A stretch of DNA of 64,000 bases, from contig NZ_JARXXA010000004.1 of NCBI RefSeq assembly GCF_029892785.1, forward strand, positions 280,765-344,764, given 5' to 3'. The DNA is from Parabacteroides sp. PH5-46 (GTDB lineage: Bacteria > Bacteroidota > Bacteroidia > Bacteroidales > Tannerellaceae). The notes below the pieces were generated by a model that searched no databases, was not told the DNA's origin, and saw nothing but the letters and a program-made list of their open reading frames with translations. Position numbers and translations under genes: made by a program. This document shows, piece after piece, positions 44,626 through 54,121 of this stretch; the first letter of the stretch is position 1; each line of letters begins with the position of its first letter.

Positions 44626-45987
44626 TTATAAATCTTTTAGGAGTACTTTGTCATTGGTACTGAGCATGTCTTTTCTTGTCTTCAAGAGGGCTTCCCATTC
44701 TTTGTTAAATAGGCTGGCAGTGTCTATCTTGAAGTTTTCGGAGCCATGTTCGTCCATTTTGGAGAACAGATAGCCTACGCTGATCTGATTGATGTCGATG
44801 GCTGGCTGGTAGTAGCGTATCCTGTCATCGTCGCCATAGTTCACTTCAATAATGATATCCAGTTCTGTCAGAAGGTATAGAATCTGTGAAGTGATACCGA
44901 GGGGTATCTGGTAAGAGTCTGACAGTTCGTCAGCTGTATATGGCTTTTCCCCCTTCATAAAGCGTTTAACGATCAGGGAAGCAATCAGCAAAGTAAGGAA
45001 GTCTTTGTACCTGCGGCTGATGTTGTGGCTATCCCGTTCAAAGCTGAATTTCTTTACATTTTGTGACGAATAAGACAACTCGGCTCCAAACAGACAGATC
45101 AGCCATGATAATTGTAGCCAGAGCAGCAATAAGGGTAGGGCTGCAAAGCTCCCGTAGATAGCGTTGTATTTACTTACCCATATCATCCCTGTAATATAGA
45201 TCATCTGAAAAATCTGAAAGGCGAATCCGGCGATTGCTCCCGGTACTAATGCATTCAGAAAATGTACTTTCGTATTCGGAAGCAATATGTAAATAATCGT
45301 AAATACGATGGTAGCGATAATAAAGGGGACGAAGGATATAACAGACTCTACAACAGGTGTAAAGAACACATACTCGCTCAGAAACGTATTTTGCAAAGTA
45401 GAGATCAGGATAGAAAAACCACCGGAAACTGTCATCAGTATAGGCAGCATAAGGAATAGCGCCATATAACTCACTATTTTGCGTCGCCACGGACGGGATT
45501 TGGGAACCTGCCAGATGGCATTGAAAGCGTCTTCGATAGACGAAATCAGGTTGATAACAGTATAGAACAACAGGATAAGTCCCACCCCAATAAATACGCC
45601 TCCCTGTGCCTGTGAAAGGTAACTTTCTACAAATTCGAGAGCCTTGTTTATCTCTACTTCATGTCCGGGAAAATAGTTCATCAGTTCCTGGTATACAACT
45701 CCCTGGAATCCGAAGCCTTTGGCTATTCCCACGATTACTGCCAAAAGGGGAATGATAGCCAGCAGAGTGCTGTAGGTGAGGGCAGAAGCTTTTGTTTGCA
45801 GGTTTTCGGTCTGAAACCCACGGATGGCCAGGATAATGGTCTTGATCGCATTGATGTAAACACTCTTCAGTCCGCTTACTTCATTGGCTGTAATGCGCCA
45901 GATATCATAAGTAACAAAGTAAATCGTCTTTTTAATAAAAGAGCTGATTTGCTCAATGATCGATTTTTTGTCTTCTTTTTTCTTCAT
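44626..45987 (-). CDS. YihY/BrkB-family membrane protein with C-terminal winged-helix-like domain
   Basis: Integral inner-membrane protein of the YihY/UPF0761 family, once called ribonuclease BN; its true function is unsettled. Six hydrophobic segments lie between about 65 and 310 (for example GVFIGVGLILLFYTVINLIS, YMALFLMLPILMTVSGG). The family motifs KASALTYSTLLAIIPLLAVI and AIYGSFAALPLLLLWLQLSW are present. Residues about 340-453 form a soluble domain resembling a winged helix (YTADELSDSYQIPLGITSQI), common in the longer Bacteroidota members. The start MKKKEDKKSIIEQIS is supported by spacing to the RNase P RNA gene, whose 3' end is 17 bp upstream. Confidence 0.92.
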   Translation of the reverse strand: MKKKEDKKSIIEQISSFIKKTIYFVTYDIWRITANEVSGLKSVYINAIKTIILAIRGFQTENLQTKASALTYSTLLAIIPLLAVIVGIAKGFGFQGVVYQELMNYFPGHEVEINKALEFVESYLSQAQGGVFIGVGLILLFYTVINLISSIEDAFNAIWQVPKSRPWRRKIVSYMALFLMLPILMTVSGGFSILISTLQNTFLSEYVFFTPVVESVISFVPFIIATIVFTIIYILLPNTKVHFLNALVPGAIAGFAFQIFQMIYITGMIWVSKYNAIYGSFAALPLLLLWLQLSWLICLFGAELSYSSQNVKKFSFERDSHNISRRYKDFLTLLIASLIVKRFMKGEKPYTADELSDSYQIPLGITSQILYLLTELDIIIEVNYGDDDRIRYYQPAIDINQISVGYLFSKMDEHGSENFKIDTASLFNKEWEALLKTRKDMLSTNDKVLLKDL

Positions 45988-46003
45988 TGTAAAAAAATAA
46001 AAT

Positions 46004-46362
46004 GCAGTCTGCCTGTAAGCCGGGTTCTGTTCTTCCGCCCGAGGGCGAAAGTGTCTGCCATTTATCTTGCCTTACCGTCACCGGTACGATCTAGCGGTCT
46101 ACCCCCCGGCATCGGACGAGCTATCCTACATGCGCCGGTATACATGACCTTACAACCCATAAGGCGTACGGCATCCCGTATTGCTACGAGACCCGGTGAG
46201 CTCTTACCTCACCTTTTCACCCTTATTCCGCCAGGCGGAACGGTTATTTTCTGTTACGCTACTCTGCCCTCGCGGACAGCTTCCCGTTAGGAAATATGGT
46301 GCTCTGTGTTGCCCGGACTTTCCTCCCATTACCAGGTAATGAGCGACAGACCGGCAGACTGC
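46004..46362 (-). ncRNA. rnpB: RNase P RNA
   Basis: Catalytic RNA of RNase P, which trims tRNA 5' leaders. The minus strand begins GCAGTCTGCCGGTC and contains the conserved GGAGGAAAGTCCGGGC near the 5' end. The 3' part has ACAGAACCCGGCTTA, and the transcript closes with GGCAGACTGC, which pairs with the 5' end. These are universal bacterial RNase P core sequences (CR-I and CR-V). About 359 nt, normal for type A. The promoter TATATTTG lies 7 nt upstream of the predicted 5' end. Confidence 0.96.
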
Positions 46363-46369
46363 AACACTG

Positions 46370-46377
46370 CAAATATA
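46370..46377 (-). promoter_or_regulatory. Promoter -7 box of rnpB
   Basis: The minus strand reads TATATTTG, matching TAnnTTTG, with the RNA 5' end 7 nt downstream at 46362. This spacing is a useful internal check on the other boxes called here. Confidence 0.75.
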
Positions 46378-46666
46378 TGGATAAAACAGCACATTTAAGG
46401 AAATGAAGCATAAAACTGACAAAACGTGATAACATTTCCGCCGTTTTTACTGTTATATACATACGGAATCTGACCAATTGGCAGATGCGGAATGTTAAAA
46501 TAGCTACTTTGTAACGCACAGTACTGTTAAGCACAGTTAAGCGAGTGACTTAGTCGTTAAAAGTGATAAAAAATGATACGCAAAGAGAATAACAGCACGT
46601 TTTTTGAGTTTAATTTGCCAGTAAAGAAAATGTTAAATTTAAGTGTTTAATTAAAGAAATGAAGTT
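46378..46666. other. Gap between rnpB and the DegP-type gene
   Basis: AT-rich, with no gene seen. Near-consensus TTAATTTG around 46610 (7 of 8) could be the protease promoter. A short GTTAAGCACAGTTAAGC direct repeat lies near 46527-46544. A stress-sigma promoter cannot be excluded from sequence alone. Confidence 0.4.
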
Positions 46667-48172
46667 ATGAAGAAAGTATGGAAAAATGTACTGGGAATTA
46701 CACTTGTAGCCGCAATCAGCGCAGGAGCTGCTATAGGAACTAGTACGTATCTGATTAATAAAAATCAGCAAGATGCTTCTTATGCTGTAGAATCAGAGTA
46801 TGGCTTCAAACAACCGGTTAGATTGGCAAATTATAACACTGTGGCTGCGGAAAACATAGATTTTACTGTAGCAGCAGAAAGTACTGTTCATGCCGTAGTT
46901 CATATTAAATCTACCACAAAAGCCAGTCAGGAAGGACGGCAATATATTGATCCGTTTGAGTACTTCTTTGGCTTTGGTAATCGTGGATATCAACGTCAGC
47001 CGTCTCCTCGCGTAGGTTTCGGTTCGGGTGTTATTATTTCTACCGATGGATATATCATTACCAATAATCATGTGATAGAAGGAGCGGATGAATTGGAAGT
47101 AACGCTGAATGACAGTAGGAAATTTGCTGCCAAATTAATAGGTAGTGACCCTATGACCGATATTGCCTTGCTGAAAATAGAAGGGAAAGATTTTCCGACC
47201 ATTCCGTTTGGAGACTCGGATAAGTTGAAAGTAGGCGAGTGGGTATTGGCTGTAGGTAACCCGTTTAACCTGACATCAACTGTTACAGCCGGTATTGTGA
47301 GTGCAAAAGGCCGTGGCGTAATGGCAGGAAGCGGAGATATAAATAAAATATCATCTTACATACAAACAGATGCAGCGGTGAATCCGGGTAATAGCGGAGG
47401 AGCCTTGGTGAACACGAAAGGAGAGCTGATTGGTATTAATACGATGATCCTTTCGGAAACAGGTAATTTTGCCGGTTACTCTTTTGCTGTACCTATCAGT
47501 ATAGCAGGGAAAGTGGCAAGTGATTTAAAGCAATATGGAACTGTGCAGAGAGCAATCCTGGGTGTTTCCATTTTGGATGTGAAAAATTTAACGGATGAAC
47601 AAAAAGAGAAGGTAAAAGTCTTAGAAGGAGCTTATGTAGCCGATTTTGCTACCCGCAGTTCTGCTAAAGAGGCAGGAGTAGAAGTCGGTGATGTTATTAC
47701 TGCAGTTAACGATGTGAAGGTGAGATCGGTTAGTGCTTTGCAAGAGCAAGTAAACAGATATCGTCCGGGTGATAAGGTGAAAGTAACTGTAGACAGGAAC
47801 GGCTCAACTAAAACGTTTACTATGGAACTGCGCAACATGCAGGGAAATACGGATGTAGTGAAAGGCGTTGGAGACTCTGCCGAGTTATTAGGGGCAGCAT
47901 TCAGTGATCTTACGGCTAAACAGAAACAGCAGTTGGGTATTAGCTATGGTATACAAGTATCAGGCGTAACCAATGGTAAATTCAGGGATGCCGGTATCCA
48001 GAAAGGATACATCATTATGATCGTAAACGACCAGAAGATGTCTTCAATAGATGAGTTTGAGAAGGTTGTAGACAAGGTTCTTAAATCAAATTCCGAAGAT
48101 AAAGTGTTGTTTATTAAAGGTATTTCCTCCAATGGGCGTACACGGTACTATGCTATTGATCTTGCACAATAA
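46667..48172 (+). CDS. degP: Do-family (DegP/HtrA) periplasmic serine protease
   Basis: Periplasmic protease/chaperone handling misfolded envelope proteins. The 501 residues start with a signal anchor (VLGITLVAAISAGAAIGTST). The trypsin-like domain at about 60-270 has the complete triad: His135 (ITNNHVIEG), Asp165 (MTDIALLK) and Ser243 (VNPGNSGGALVN). Two PDZ domains follow at about 285-390 (ILGVSILDVKNLTDEQKEKV, SSAKEAGVEVGDVITAVND) and 410-500 (GVTNGKFRDAGIQKGYIIMI). A glycine- and aromatic-rich loop with Arg repeats (FGFGNRGYQRQPSPR) precedes the domain core, like the LA loop of DegP. It is monocistronic, between rnpB and rpoD. Confidence 0.96.
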   Translation: MKKVWKNVLGITLVAAISAGAAIGTSTYLINKNQQDASYAVESEYGFKQPVRLANYNTVAAENIDFTVAAESTVHAVVHIKSTTKASQEGRQYIDPFEYFFGFGNRGYQRQPSPRVGFGSGVIISTDGYIITNNHVIEGADELEVTLNDSRKFAAKLIGSDPMTDIALLKIEGKDFPTIPFGDSDKLKVGEWVLAVGNPFNLTSTVTAGIVSAKGRGVMAGSGDINKISSYIQTDAAVNPGNSGGALVNTKGELIGINTMILSETGNFAGYSFAVPISIAGKVASDLKQYGTVQRAILGVSILDVKNLTDEQKEKVKVLEGAYVADFATRSSAKEAGVEVGDVITAVNDVKVRSVSALQEQVNRYRPGDKVKVTVDRNGSTKTFTMELRNMQGNTDVVKGVGDSAELLGAAFSDLTAKQKQQLGISYGIQVSGVTNGKFRDAGIQKGYIIMIVNDQKMSSIDEFEKVVDKVLKSNSEDKVLFIKGISSNGRTRYYAIDLAQ

Positions 48173-48271
48173 GATCAGGTAATATAGTCATATATAGGTC
48201 GAAAGATTGTTAAAGGTTTTTAATTGGCTGCGTGTGGAGTGCAACGCAGCCAATACTTATAAAAAAAATGT

Positions 48272-48279
48272 TATCTTTG
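48272..48279 (+). promoter_or_regulatory. Promoter -7 box of rpoD
   Basis: TATCTTTG, a full match to TAnnTTTG, 30 nt before the rpoD ATG at 48310. Confidence 0.6.
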
Positions 48280-48309
48280 CACCCCGTATTCTCAATATAA
48301 AATCATTGG

Positions 48310-49170
48310 ATGAGACAATTAAAGATTACAAAGTCCATTACCAATCGCGAAAGCGCTTCTCTGGATAAGTACCTTCAAGAAATTGGTCGTGAAGATCTTA
48401 TTACAGTAGAAGAAGAAGTAGAATTGGCACAGGCAATCAAAAGAGGTGACCGTAAAGCATTAGAGAAATTAACTAGAGCAAATTTGCGTTTCGTTGTATC
48501 TGTAGCTAAGCAATATCAGAACCAAGGTTTAAGTCTGCCCGACTTAATCAATGAAGGTAATCTGGGGTTGATTAAAGCTGCTGAGAAATTTGATGAAACC
48601 AGAGGTTTTAAGTTTATTTCGTATGCTGTATGGTGGATTCGCCAGTCTATTTTGCAGGCTTTGGCAGAGCAGTCGAGAATTGTACGTCTTCCGTTGAACC
48701 AGGTAGGTTCGCTGAACAAAATCAGCAAAGCCTTCTCTAAGTTCGAGCAGGAAAACGAACGTCGGCCGTCTCCGGAAGAGCTCGCAGAAGAATTGGATAT
48801 CCCTGTTGATAAGATTTCAGATACGTTGAAAGTATCAGGAAGACATATCTCAGTGGATGCCCCGTTCGTAGAAGGCGAAGATAACAACCTGTTGGACGTG
48901 CTTGTTAACGATGATGCTCCTATCGCAGACCGGTCGTTAATGAACGAGTCATTGGCAAAAGAAATTGATCGAGCACTTGCTACACTAACCGAAAGAGAAT
49001 GTGAAATAATCAAAATGTTTTTCGGTATTGGCTGTCAAGAAATGACATTAGAAGAGATTGGCGACAAATTTGGTCTCACAAGAGAACGTGTCCGCCAGAT
49101 CAAAGAAAAAGCTATCAGAAGATTAAGACAAGGAACGCGTAGCAAGCTTCTCAAATCGTATTTAGGTTGA
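48310..49170 (+). CDS. rpoD: Primary sigma factor RpoD (Bacteroidota short form)
   Basis: Housekeeping sigma-70 that directs RNA polymerase to the -33/-7 promoters noted in this window. At 286 residues it lacks region 1.1 and the large non-conserved region, as is typical of the phylum. Region 1.2 is [20 protein letters not shown]. Region 2 ([40 protein letters not shown]) carries the -7 recognition helix. Region 3 follows ([20 protein letters not shown]). Region 4 ends in [20 protein letters not shown], the helix-turn-helix. The start [18 protein letters not shown] is the family N-terminus. Confidence 0.98.
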   Translation: MRQLKITKSITNRESASLDKYLQEIGREDLITVEEEVELAQAIKRGDRKALEKLTRANLRFVVSVAKQYQNQGLSLPDLINEGNLGLIKAAEKFDETRGFKFISYAVWWIRQSILQALAEQSRIVRLPLNQVGSLNKISKAFSKFEQENERRPSPEELAEELDIPVDKISDTLKVSGRHISVDAPFVEGEDNNLLDVLVNDDAPIADRSLMNESLAKEIDRALATLTERECEIIKMFFGIGCQEMTLEEIGDKFGLTRERVRQIKEKAIRRLRQGTRSKLLKSYLG

Positions 49171-49190
49171 TCTCTATAAACGAGGTAATC

Positions 49191-49228
49191 AAGGCTCCAA
49201 TCAGATGATTCGGGGCCTTTATTATTTT
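49191..49228 (+). terminator. Probable terminator of rpoD
   Basis: AAGGCTCC (49191-49198) and GGGGCCTT (49212-49219) pair with one T-G wobble around a 13-nt loop, followed by TATTATTTT. Confidence 0.65.
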
Positions 49229-49288
49229 GTGGAGTTAGCTATTTTAGTTAAATTCGCTGCTAAATTATTAAACTATCCATTATATACT

Positions 49289-50746
49289 ATGACGACAAGA
49301 CGTAATTTCCTGAAAACAGGAACTCTATCCCTTGCGGGATTATTAGTTGGTGAAAATGTTTACTCAGTATCAGGAAACAAAGAATATGCCTCCGTAGCTG
49401 CTGCAGCAAACAATCTGGTAAGTAAACGCCCGGCTCCGGGAGAGCGAAAGTTTACTTCAAAAATAGTTGAAGAAACGATTGCCGCATACAAAAAACGCAT
49501 CAAAGATCCGAAACTCGCCTGGATGTTTGAAAACTGTTATCCGAATACTTTAGATACAACTTGTGAATATTCCCTTAAGAATGGACGACATGACTCGTTT
49601 ATCATTACAGGAGATATTCATGCCATGTGGCTACGTGACTCTTCTGCCCAAGTGTATCCGTATGTAGTATTGGCAAAAAAGGAGAAAGCATTGCAAAATA
49701 TGTTGGCTGGTGTTATCAATCGCCAGACCGATTGTATTCTGATTGATCCCTATGCTAATGGCTTTAATGATGGTCCTCTTGGTAGTGAGTGGGAAAGCGA
49801 TCATACGGCCATGAAGAAAGAACTGCATGAGCGTAAGTGGGAAATCGACTCACTGTGCTATCCGGTTCGCCTGGCTTATCATTATTGGAAAGAAACAGGT
49901 GATACATCTGTATTCGATAATAGATGGGTATTGGCTATAGAAACAATCCTGAAAACGTTTAAAGAGCAGCAGCGGAAAGATAGCTTAGGTCCGTATAGAT
50001 TTTCTCGTACCACCAATCGCCAGGGTGATACCTTGCTGAATGACGGTTGGGGAAGCCCGGTTAATCCGGTAGGGCTGATCGTATCTTCGTTCCGTCCGTC
50101 TGATGACGCCACTTTGTTCGGTTTCCTTATCCCCTCTAACTTATTTGCTGTTACTTCGCTTCGCCAGGCGGCAGAAATGCTTCGTAAGATAAAGAACAAT
50201 ACCGATTTAGCAGGTCGCTGTGAAGCTTTGGCTACTGAAGTAGAAGCTGCCATTAAAAAGTACGGAATTGTAGAGCGTGAAGGATTCGGAAAAGTGTATG
50301 CCTTTGAAGTAGATGGTTTTGGCAATTATGTTTGCATGGACGATGCTAATGTGCCGAGCTTGCTGGCGCTGCCTTTCCTGGGCTGTGTAGACGTGAACGA
50401 TCCGGTGTATCAGAATACCCGTCGTTTGGTATTAAGTAGCTCTAATCCATACTTCTACAAAGGGAAAGCTGCTGAAGGTATCGGAGGCCCGCATATCGGT
50501 TTCGACTATATTTGGCCGATGAGCATCATCATGCGTGCCACTACATCTACTAGCGAAGAAGAAATACGCTATTGTATCCAGACACTTCGTGATACGGATG
50601 GCGGAACAGGCTTTATGCACGAATCATTCCACAAAGACGATCCAACCAACTTCACCCGCAAATGGTTTGCCTGGGCAAATACTCTGTTTGGTGAATTGAT
50701 TATCAAGTTGATAGACGAAGGAAAACTGAAAGAATTCTTTAATTAA
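49289..50746 (+). CDS. GH125 exo-alpha-1,6-mannosidase with Tat-like signal
   Basis: Inverting exo-alpha-1,6-mannosidase family (formerly DUF1237), acting on alpha-mannans or N-glycan-type mannose. From the ATG at 49289 the protein has 485 residues and starts TTRRNFLKTGTLSLAGLLVG, a twin-arginine signal (RRNFLK), so it is probably exported folded. The longer frame from 49205 begins inside the rpoD terminator. Family motifs are SFIITGDIHAMWLRDSSAQV, DGPLGSEWESDH, DDANVPSLLALPFLG, HIGFDYIWPMSI and GFMHESFHKDDPTNFTRKWF. TTATTTTG at 49222-49229 is a candidate promoter. It is not part of the arabinan locus by function and stands alone between rpoD and a transporter gene. Confidence 0.93.
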   Translation: MTTRRNFLKTGTLSLAGLLVGENVYSVSGNKEYASVAAAANNLVSKRPAPGERKFTSKIVEETIAAYKKRIKDPKLAWMFENCYPNTLDTTCEYSLKNGRHDSFIITGDIHAMWLRDSSAQVYPYVVLAKKEKALQNMLAGVINRQTDCILIDPYANGFNDGPLGSEWESDHTAMKKELHERKWEIDSLCYPVRLAYHYWKETGDTSVFDNRWVLAIETILKTFKEQQRKDSLGPYRFSRTTNRQGDTLLNDGWGSPVNPVGLIVSSFRPSDDATLFGFLIPSNLFAVTSLRQAAEMLRKIKNNTDLAGRCEALATEVEAAIKKYGIVEREGFGKVYAFEVDGFGNYVCMDDANVPSLLALPFLGCVDVNDPVYQNTRRLVLSSSNPYFYKGKAAEGIGGPHIGFDYIWPMSIIMRATTSTSEEEIRYCIQTLRDTDGGTGFMHESFHKDDPTNFTRKWFAWANTLFGELIIKLIDEGKLKEFFN

Positions 50747-50753
50747 AAGTGAT

Positions 50754-50784
50754 AGTCCGAACCTGTTGAGGGTTCGGACTTCTT
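50754..50784 (+). terminator. Terminator of the GH125 gene
   Basis: AGTCCGAACC and GGTTCGGACT form a perfect 10-bp stem with a 7-nt loop, followed by TCTT. It lies just before the next ATG at 50790. Confidence 0.8.
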
Positions 50785-50789
50785 ACTAA

Positions 50790-51698
50790 ATGAAAAACGA
50801 CACATCCTACCATTTGTTGGCGTTATTTACCTCTATTGTTTGGGGGACGACATTTGTTTCTACTAAGGTTTTGATTAATCATGGGCTGACTCCGGCCGGT
50901 ATTTTTTTCTATCGTTTTTTATTGGCGTATTTTCTGATATGGCTTTTTTCGCCGAAGAAGCTATGGGCAGATACGAAAAGGGATGAGTTGCTGTTTTTCT
51001 GTTCCGGGATAACAGGAGGTTCCCTTTATTTTCTTGCCGAGAATACGGCTTTGGGGATTACATTGGCTTCAAACGTATCTCTTATTATTTGTACGGCTCC
51101 TCTGATTACCGGGTTTTTGTCTCATTTGTTGATTAAGGGAGAGCGTTTGAAGAAGCGTTTGATTTATGGTTCTCTGCTGGCGTTGACGGGGATTGCTTTT
51201 GTGGTGTTTAATGGTAATTTTATTTTGAAAATCAGTCCTTTGGGAGATATCCTAACTATTATTGCGGCTGTTATGTGGGCCTTTTATAATATTATTCTCA
51301 AGCAATTAGATAGCCGTTATCCGATACTGTTTATTACCCGGAAAGTTTTCTTTTACGGGCTTCTTACCATGTTACCAGTCTTTTGGTTTTCGCCTCTTAC
51401 GACAGATAGAGCTATTCTTTTTCAGCCGATTGTGATTAGTAACCTGGTTTTTCTAGGGGTGGTGGCCTCTATGTTGTGTTTCATTTTTTGGAATATGGCT
51501 GTCAAGCATTTAGGAGCTATCCGTACCTCTGTTTACATTTATTTTATACCTGTTGTTACGCTTATTACATCGGCTATCATGATAGACGAAACAATAACTC
51601 CTATAGCATTAGTCGGGGCGGCGCTGATATTAGCTGGTGTCTATTTAGCAGAAAGAGGCTTTCCTGTCTTTCGAAAATCAAACATTAATAGGGGATAA
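50790..51698 (+). CDS. DMT-family (EamA) transporter
   Basis: Ten-helix inner-membrane transporter of the drug/metabolite transporter superfamily; substrate unknown, often amino acids or metabolites exported. The 302 residues contain two EamA repeats, about 8-140 (LLALFTSIVWGTTFVSTKVL) and about 150-285 (GDILTIIAAVMWAFYNIILK). The second repeat ends with the usual GAIRTSVYIYFIPVVTLITS and LVGAALILAGVYLAERG motifs. It is translated from an ATG only 6 bp after the preceding terminator hairpin, so its promoter is either inside the GH125 gene or it depends on read-through. No partner gene is adjacent. Confidence 0.94.
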   Translation: MKNDTSYHLLALFTSIVWGTTFVSTKVLINHGLTPAGIFFYRFLLAYFLIWLFSPKKLWADTKRDELLFFCSGITGGSLYFLAENTALGITLASNVSLIICTAPLITGFLSHLLIKGERLKKRLIYGSLLALTGIAFVVFNGNFILKISPLGDILTIIAAVMWAFYNIILKQLDSRYPILFITRKVFFYGLLTMLPVFWFSPLTTDRAILFQPIVISNLVFLGVVASMLCFIFWNMAVKHLGAIRTSVYIYFIPVVTLITSAIMIDETITPIALVGAALILAGVYLAERGFPVFRKSNINRG

Positions 51699-51715
51699 AA
51701 CATATATTTTTATCG

Positions 51716-51771
51716 ATAAGTGTAATTTTGTCAATAATATTTATTACTTTTCGGGGCTTAATTACACTTAT
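51716..51771. promoter_or_regulatory. Promoter and 12-bp inverted repeat before the GH51-like gene
   Basis: TAATTTTG at 51723-51730 is a full TAnnTTTG match. A perfect 12-bp inverted repeat, ATAAGTGTAATT (51716-51727) and AATTACACTTAT (51760-51771), brackets the leader. Its left arm overlaps the -7 box, and its right arm ends 1 bp before the ATG at 51773. Confidence 0.6.
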
Positions 51772-51772
51772 C

Positions 51773-54115
51773 ATGAGAAACACTGTATTTATCATCATTT
51801 CCCTGCTTCTGACAAGTAGTCTTTTCGGGCAGGACAAATTGCAAACCCGTATACACATAGACGCGGGTGAACAGATCGCAACCGTTAGCAAACTCTTTAA
51901 CGGGACTAATATCGAAGACCTCAACAACCAGACAAACGGAGGAATGTTCAGCCAACTAATCCATGGCGAAGCCTTTGAAGAAAACGTAGATGTAGACTTC
52001 CTCAATCTGGATAAGAGCGACTATTCCAAGATTTACATTATGCTGGATGAAAGGAGAATACCACACCTTATTACGCAAACCGACATTTATTCGCGCGTAA
52101 ACTGGAACAATCTTTCGGAAAAGTATGATTTCCACTCCAAGGACATCTATAATACACGTCCTTTCCGCGAGCCCCGGGTGATTTCGGGATGGAGCTTCCC
52201 AGGGCGTTTCTTAGTGTATGATTCCCTGCCTCCGGCTATTCAGAAAACGATGTTGGAACGCATCAACGGAAACGAGCAGATCAGCAAATACTGGAGCAAG
52301 CTAACAAGCGGAAGCCCTCAATACAAATACGAACTGAGACGTGATGGACAGGCCTATATAGGACGTCAGTCTCAGCTAATCAGCTTTACAGGCGGAAGCG
52401 GAGAAGTAGGGATCACCAATCACGGCCTATACCGGATGGGGATTCGTTTTGATGCGGGGAAGCCTTATGACGGTATCCTTCGGGTAAAAGCGGAAAAAGC
52501 TGTTACACTCTACCTTTCTCTGCGGGATGAAAAAGGAGCTGTTCTGGCAGAAAAACCTTATCAACTGAAAGGGAATGGAAGCTATGAAAAGATTGACTTT
52601 GAGTTGATTCCAAACAAAAATACGATCAACGGAAGCTTTGGCATTGCCTTGAAAAACCCGGGAGAAGTAAGCCTGGGATTTGCCTTCCTGCAGCCCGGAG
52701 AGTGGGGTAGGGTAAACGGTTTCCCTATTCGGAAAATGTTTACAGATGCCCTTCAGAAACAAGGTATTACCGCTTTTCGCTACAATGGGTCGATGGTGGA
52801 TGTAGGGGCTGATACCTATCTCTATCGTTGGAAAAAGATGATTGGGCCGGTTGACGAACGGAGAGTCACCTTCCGTAGCGGTTTCAACCCCTATGCTACT
52901 CATAGCTTTGGCTTTATAGAGATGCTGCAAGCTGCCGAGTCCATCAATGCTATTGCTATTATCGGTATGAGCATGGATGAAACATACGAAGATATCCGCG
53001 ATTTCGTGGAGTATGTAAATGGCTCTACTTCATCTAAATGGGGAGCTTTGCGTGCCAAACACGGACATCCGGAGCCTTACAACTTGAAATACATACAGGT
53101 GGACAACGAACGCCCCATCACGCGCGGATATGTAGAGTGCATGAAAAAGTTTGCAGAAGCTGCTTGGGAAGTCGACTCGAATATGTCTATCATGACCTCT
53201 CTTAATATTGGTGGAAGTGGCTATAAAAGAGGAGGTTCGGAATATCAAAAGCAACGTATACAGCAGCTTGAAAAACAAGTTGCCGAAGCGAAACAACAAA
53301 GTATATCCCCTTGGGAATTAGATAGATTGCAGCAGCAGTTGGAAGACGCTAAGCAGCAGTTGGGAGAAGATTACAAACTGGCTTCCGAACTGGCCGGTTG
53401 GTTTATCAGCAAAGGAAAAGGCGATAAACTGGCTTGGGATCCGCATTATTCCGGAGCCCTTCTGTTTGCTGATAGGGGGGATGCTTTCCTGAACGAAATG
53501 GGTATTAATTTGCAAGCCGAACTGGCGAAAGATCATCCCGGGTTCAAGCTCAATTTGCATCCGATGGAAGAAAACGGCAGCCGCTGCGACTGGGACAGGG
53601 GACTGGCTCATGCCCACAACTGGAATACCTTGCAACGCTACGGAGATTGCTTCCAAATGCTAGGGACAGCCAATACCTTCCAGCCTCATAATATGCACTA
53701 TATGTGGGATCAGGGACGCATCCACTACACGGCAGATACCATCTGGTTCCAGCCCTCGGCACATATCGACGAGATGATGATGAAGACCTGGAAGCCCTAT
53801 GTAGTTAAGGCTGTTTCGGACAATGACACCATCCTGGACGTAACTGCCAAGATCAATGAGGCTAAGACAGAAATGACGATCTATATTGCCAACCTGTCCG
53901 ACCAACCTCAGGAGGCCATCCTCAATATAGACAACTTCCGCTTCAATACACGCGCGGAGGTGCAAACCATAGGCGGTTGCGAGTTGACGGAATTTAATAC
54001 GTATGAGAATATGAACAATGTAGTATTCAAGCCTTCGCGGGCTACAATCTCTCGCAAAGGTACCCGCTACACATTCCCGAAATACTCTTATACAGTTATC
54101 ACATTAAAACGATAG
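51773..54115 (+). CDS. Divergent GH51-like arabinofuranosidase with coiled-coil insert
   Basis: Secreted 780-residue protein (signal RNTVFIIISLLLTSSLFGQ). Layout resembles GH51: an opening LFNGTNIEDLNNQTNGGMFS in place of the usual FFED-N-ADGG-YAEL, a CBM-like sandwich at about 180-330, then a barrel with KYIQVDNERP placing the acid/base candidate at Glu446 (canonical enzymes have IGNE). The nucleophile candidate is Glu599 or Glu600 in HPMEENGSRCDW; the usual GEYA motif is absent. Between these, about residues 488-540, sits a heptad-rich helix (QRIQQLEKQVAEAKQQ, then LDRLQQQLEDAKQQLGED) not expected in a barrel loop. The start at 51773 avoids the promoter. Substrate uncertain, arabinofuranoside favoured. 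It is followed by repeat locus 3 and a GH43-GH51 fusion. Confidence 0.8.
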   Translation: MRNTVFIIISLLLTSSLFGQDKLQTRIHIDAGEQIATVSKLFNGTNIEDLNNQTNGGMFSQLIHGEAFEENVDVDFLNLDKSDYSKIYIMLDERRIPHLITQTDIYSRVNWNNLSEKYDFHSKDIYNTRPFREPRVISGWSFPGRFLVYDSLPPAIQKTMLERINGNEQISKYWSKLTSGSPQYKYELRRDGQAYIGRQSQLISFTGGSGEVGITNHGLYRMGIRFDAGKPYDGILRVKAEKAVTLYLSLRDEKGAVLAEKPYQLKGNGSYEKIDFELIPNKNTINGSFGIALKNPGEVSLGFAFLQPGEWGRVNGFPIRKMFTDALQKQGITAFRYNGSMVDVGADTYLYRWKKMIGPVDERRVTFRSGFNPYATHSFGFIEMLQAAESINAIAIIGMSMDETYEDIRDFVEYVNGSTSSKWGALRAKHGHPEPYNLKYIQVDNERPITRGYVECMKKFAEAAWEVDSNMSIMTSLNIGGSGYKRGGSEYQKQRIQQLEKQVAEAKQQSISPWELDRLQQQLEDAKQQLGEDYKLASELAGWFISKGKGDKLAWDPHYSGALLFADRGDAFLNEMGINLQAELAKDHPGFKLNLHPMEENGSRCDWDRGLAHAHNWNTLQRYGDCFQMLGTANTFQPHNMHYMWDQGRIHYTADTIWFQPSAHIDEMMMKTWKPYVVKAVSDNDTILDVTAKINEAKTEMTIYIANLSDQPQEAILNIDNFRFNTRAEVQTIGGCELTEFNTYENMNNVVFKPSRATISRKGTRYTFPKYSYTVITLKR

Positions 54116-54121
54116 ATTATC

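Noticed and set aside
46004..46362. Protein-coding frames across the RNase P RNA gene
   Set aside because: The universal RNase P core sequences explain the region; open frames on both strands there are incidental.
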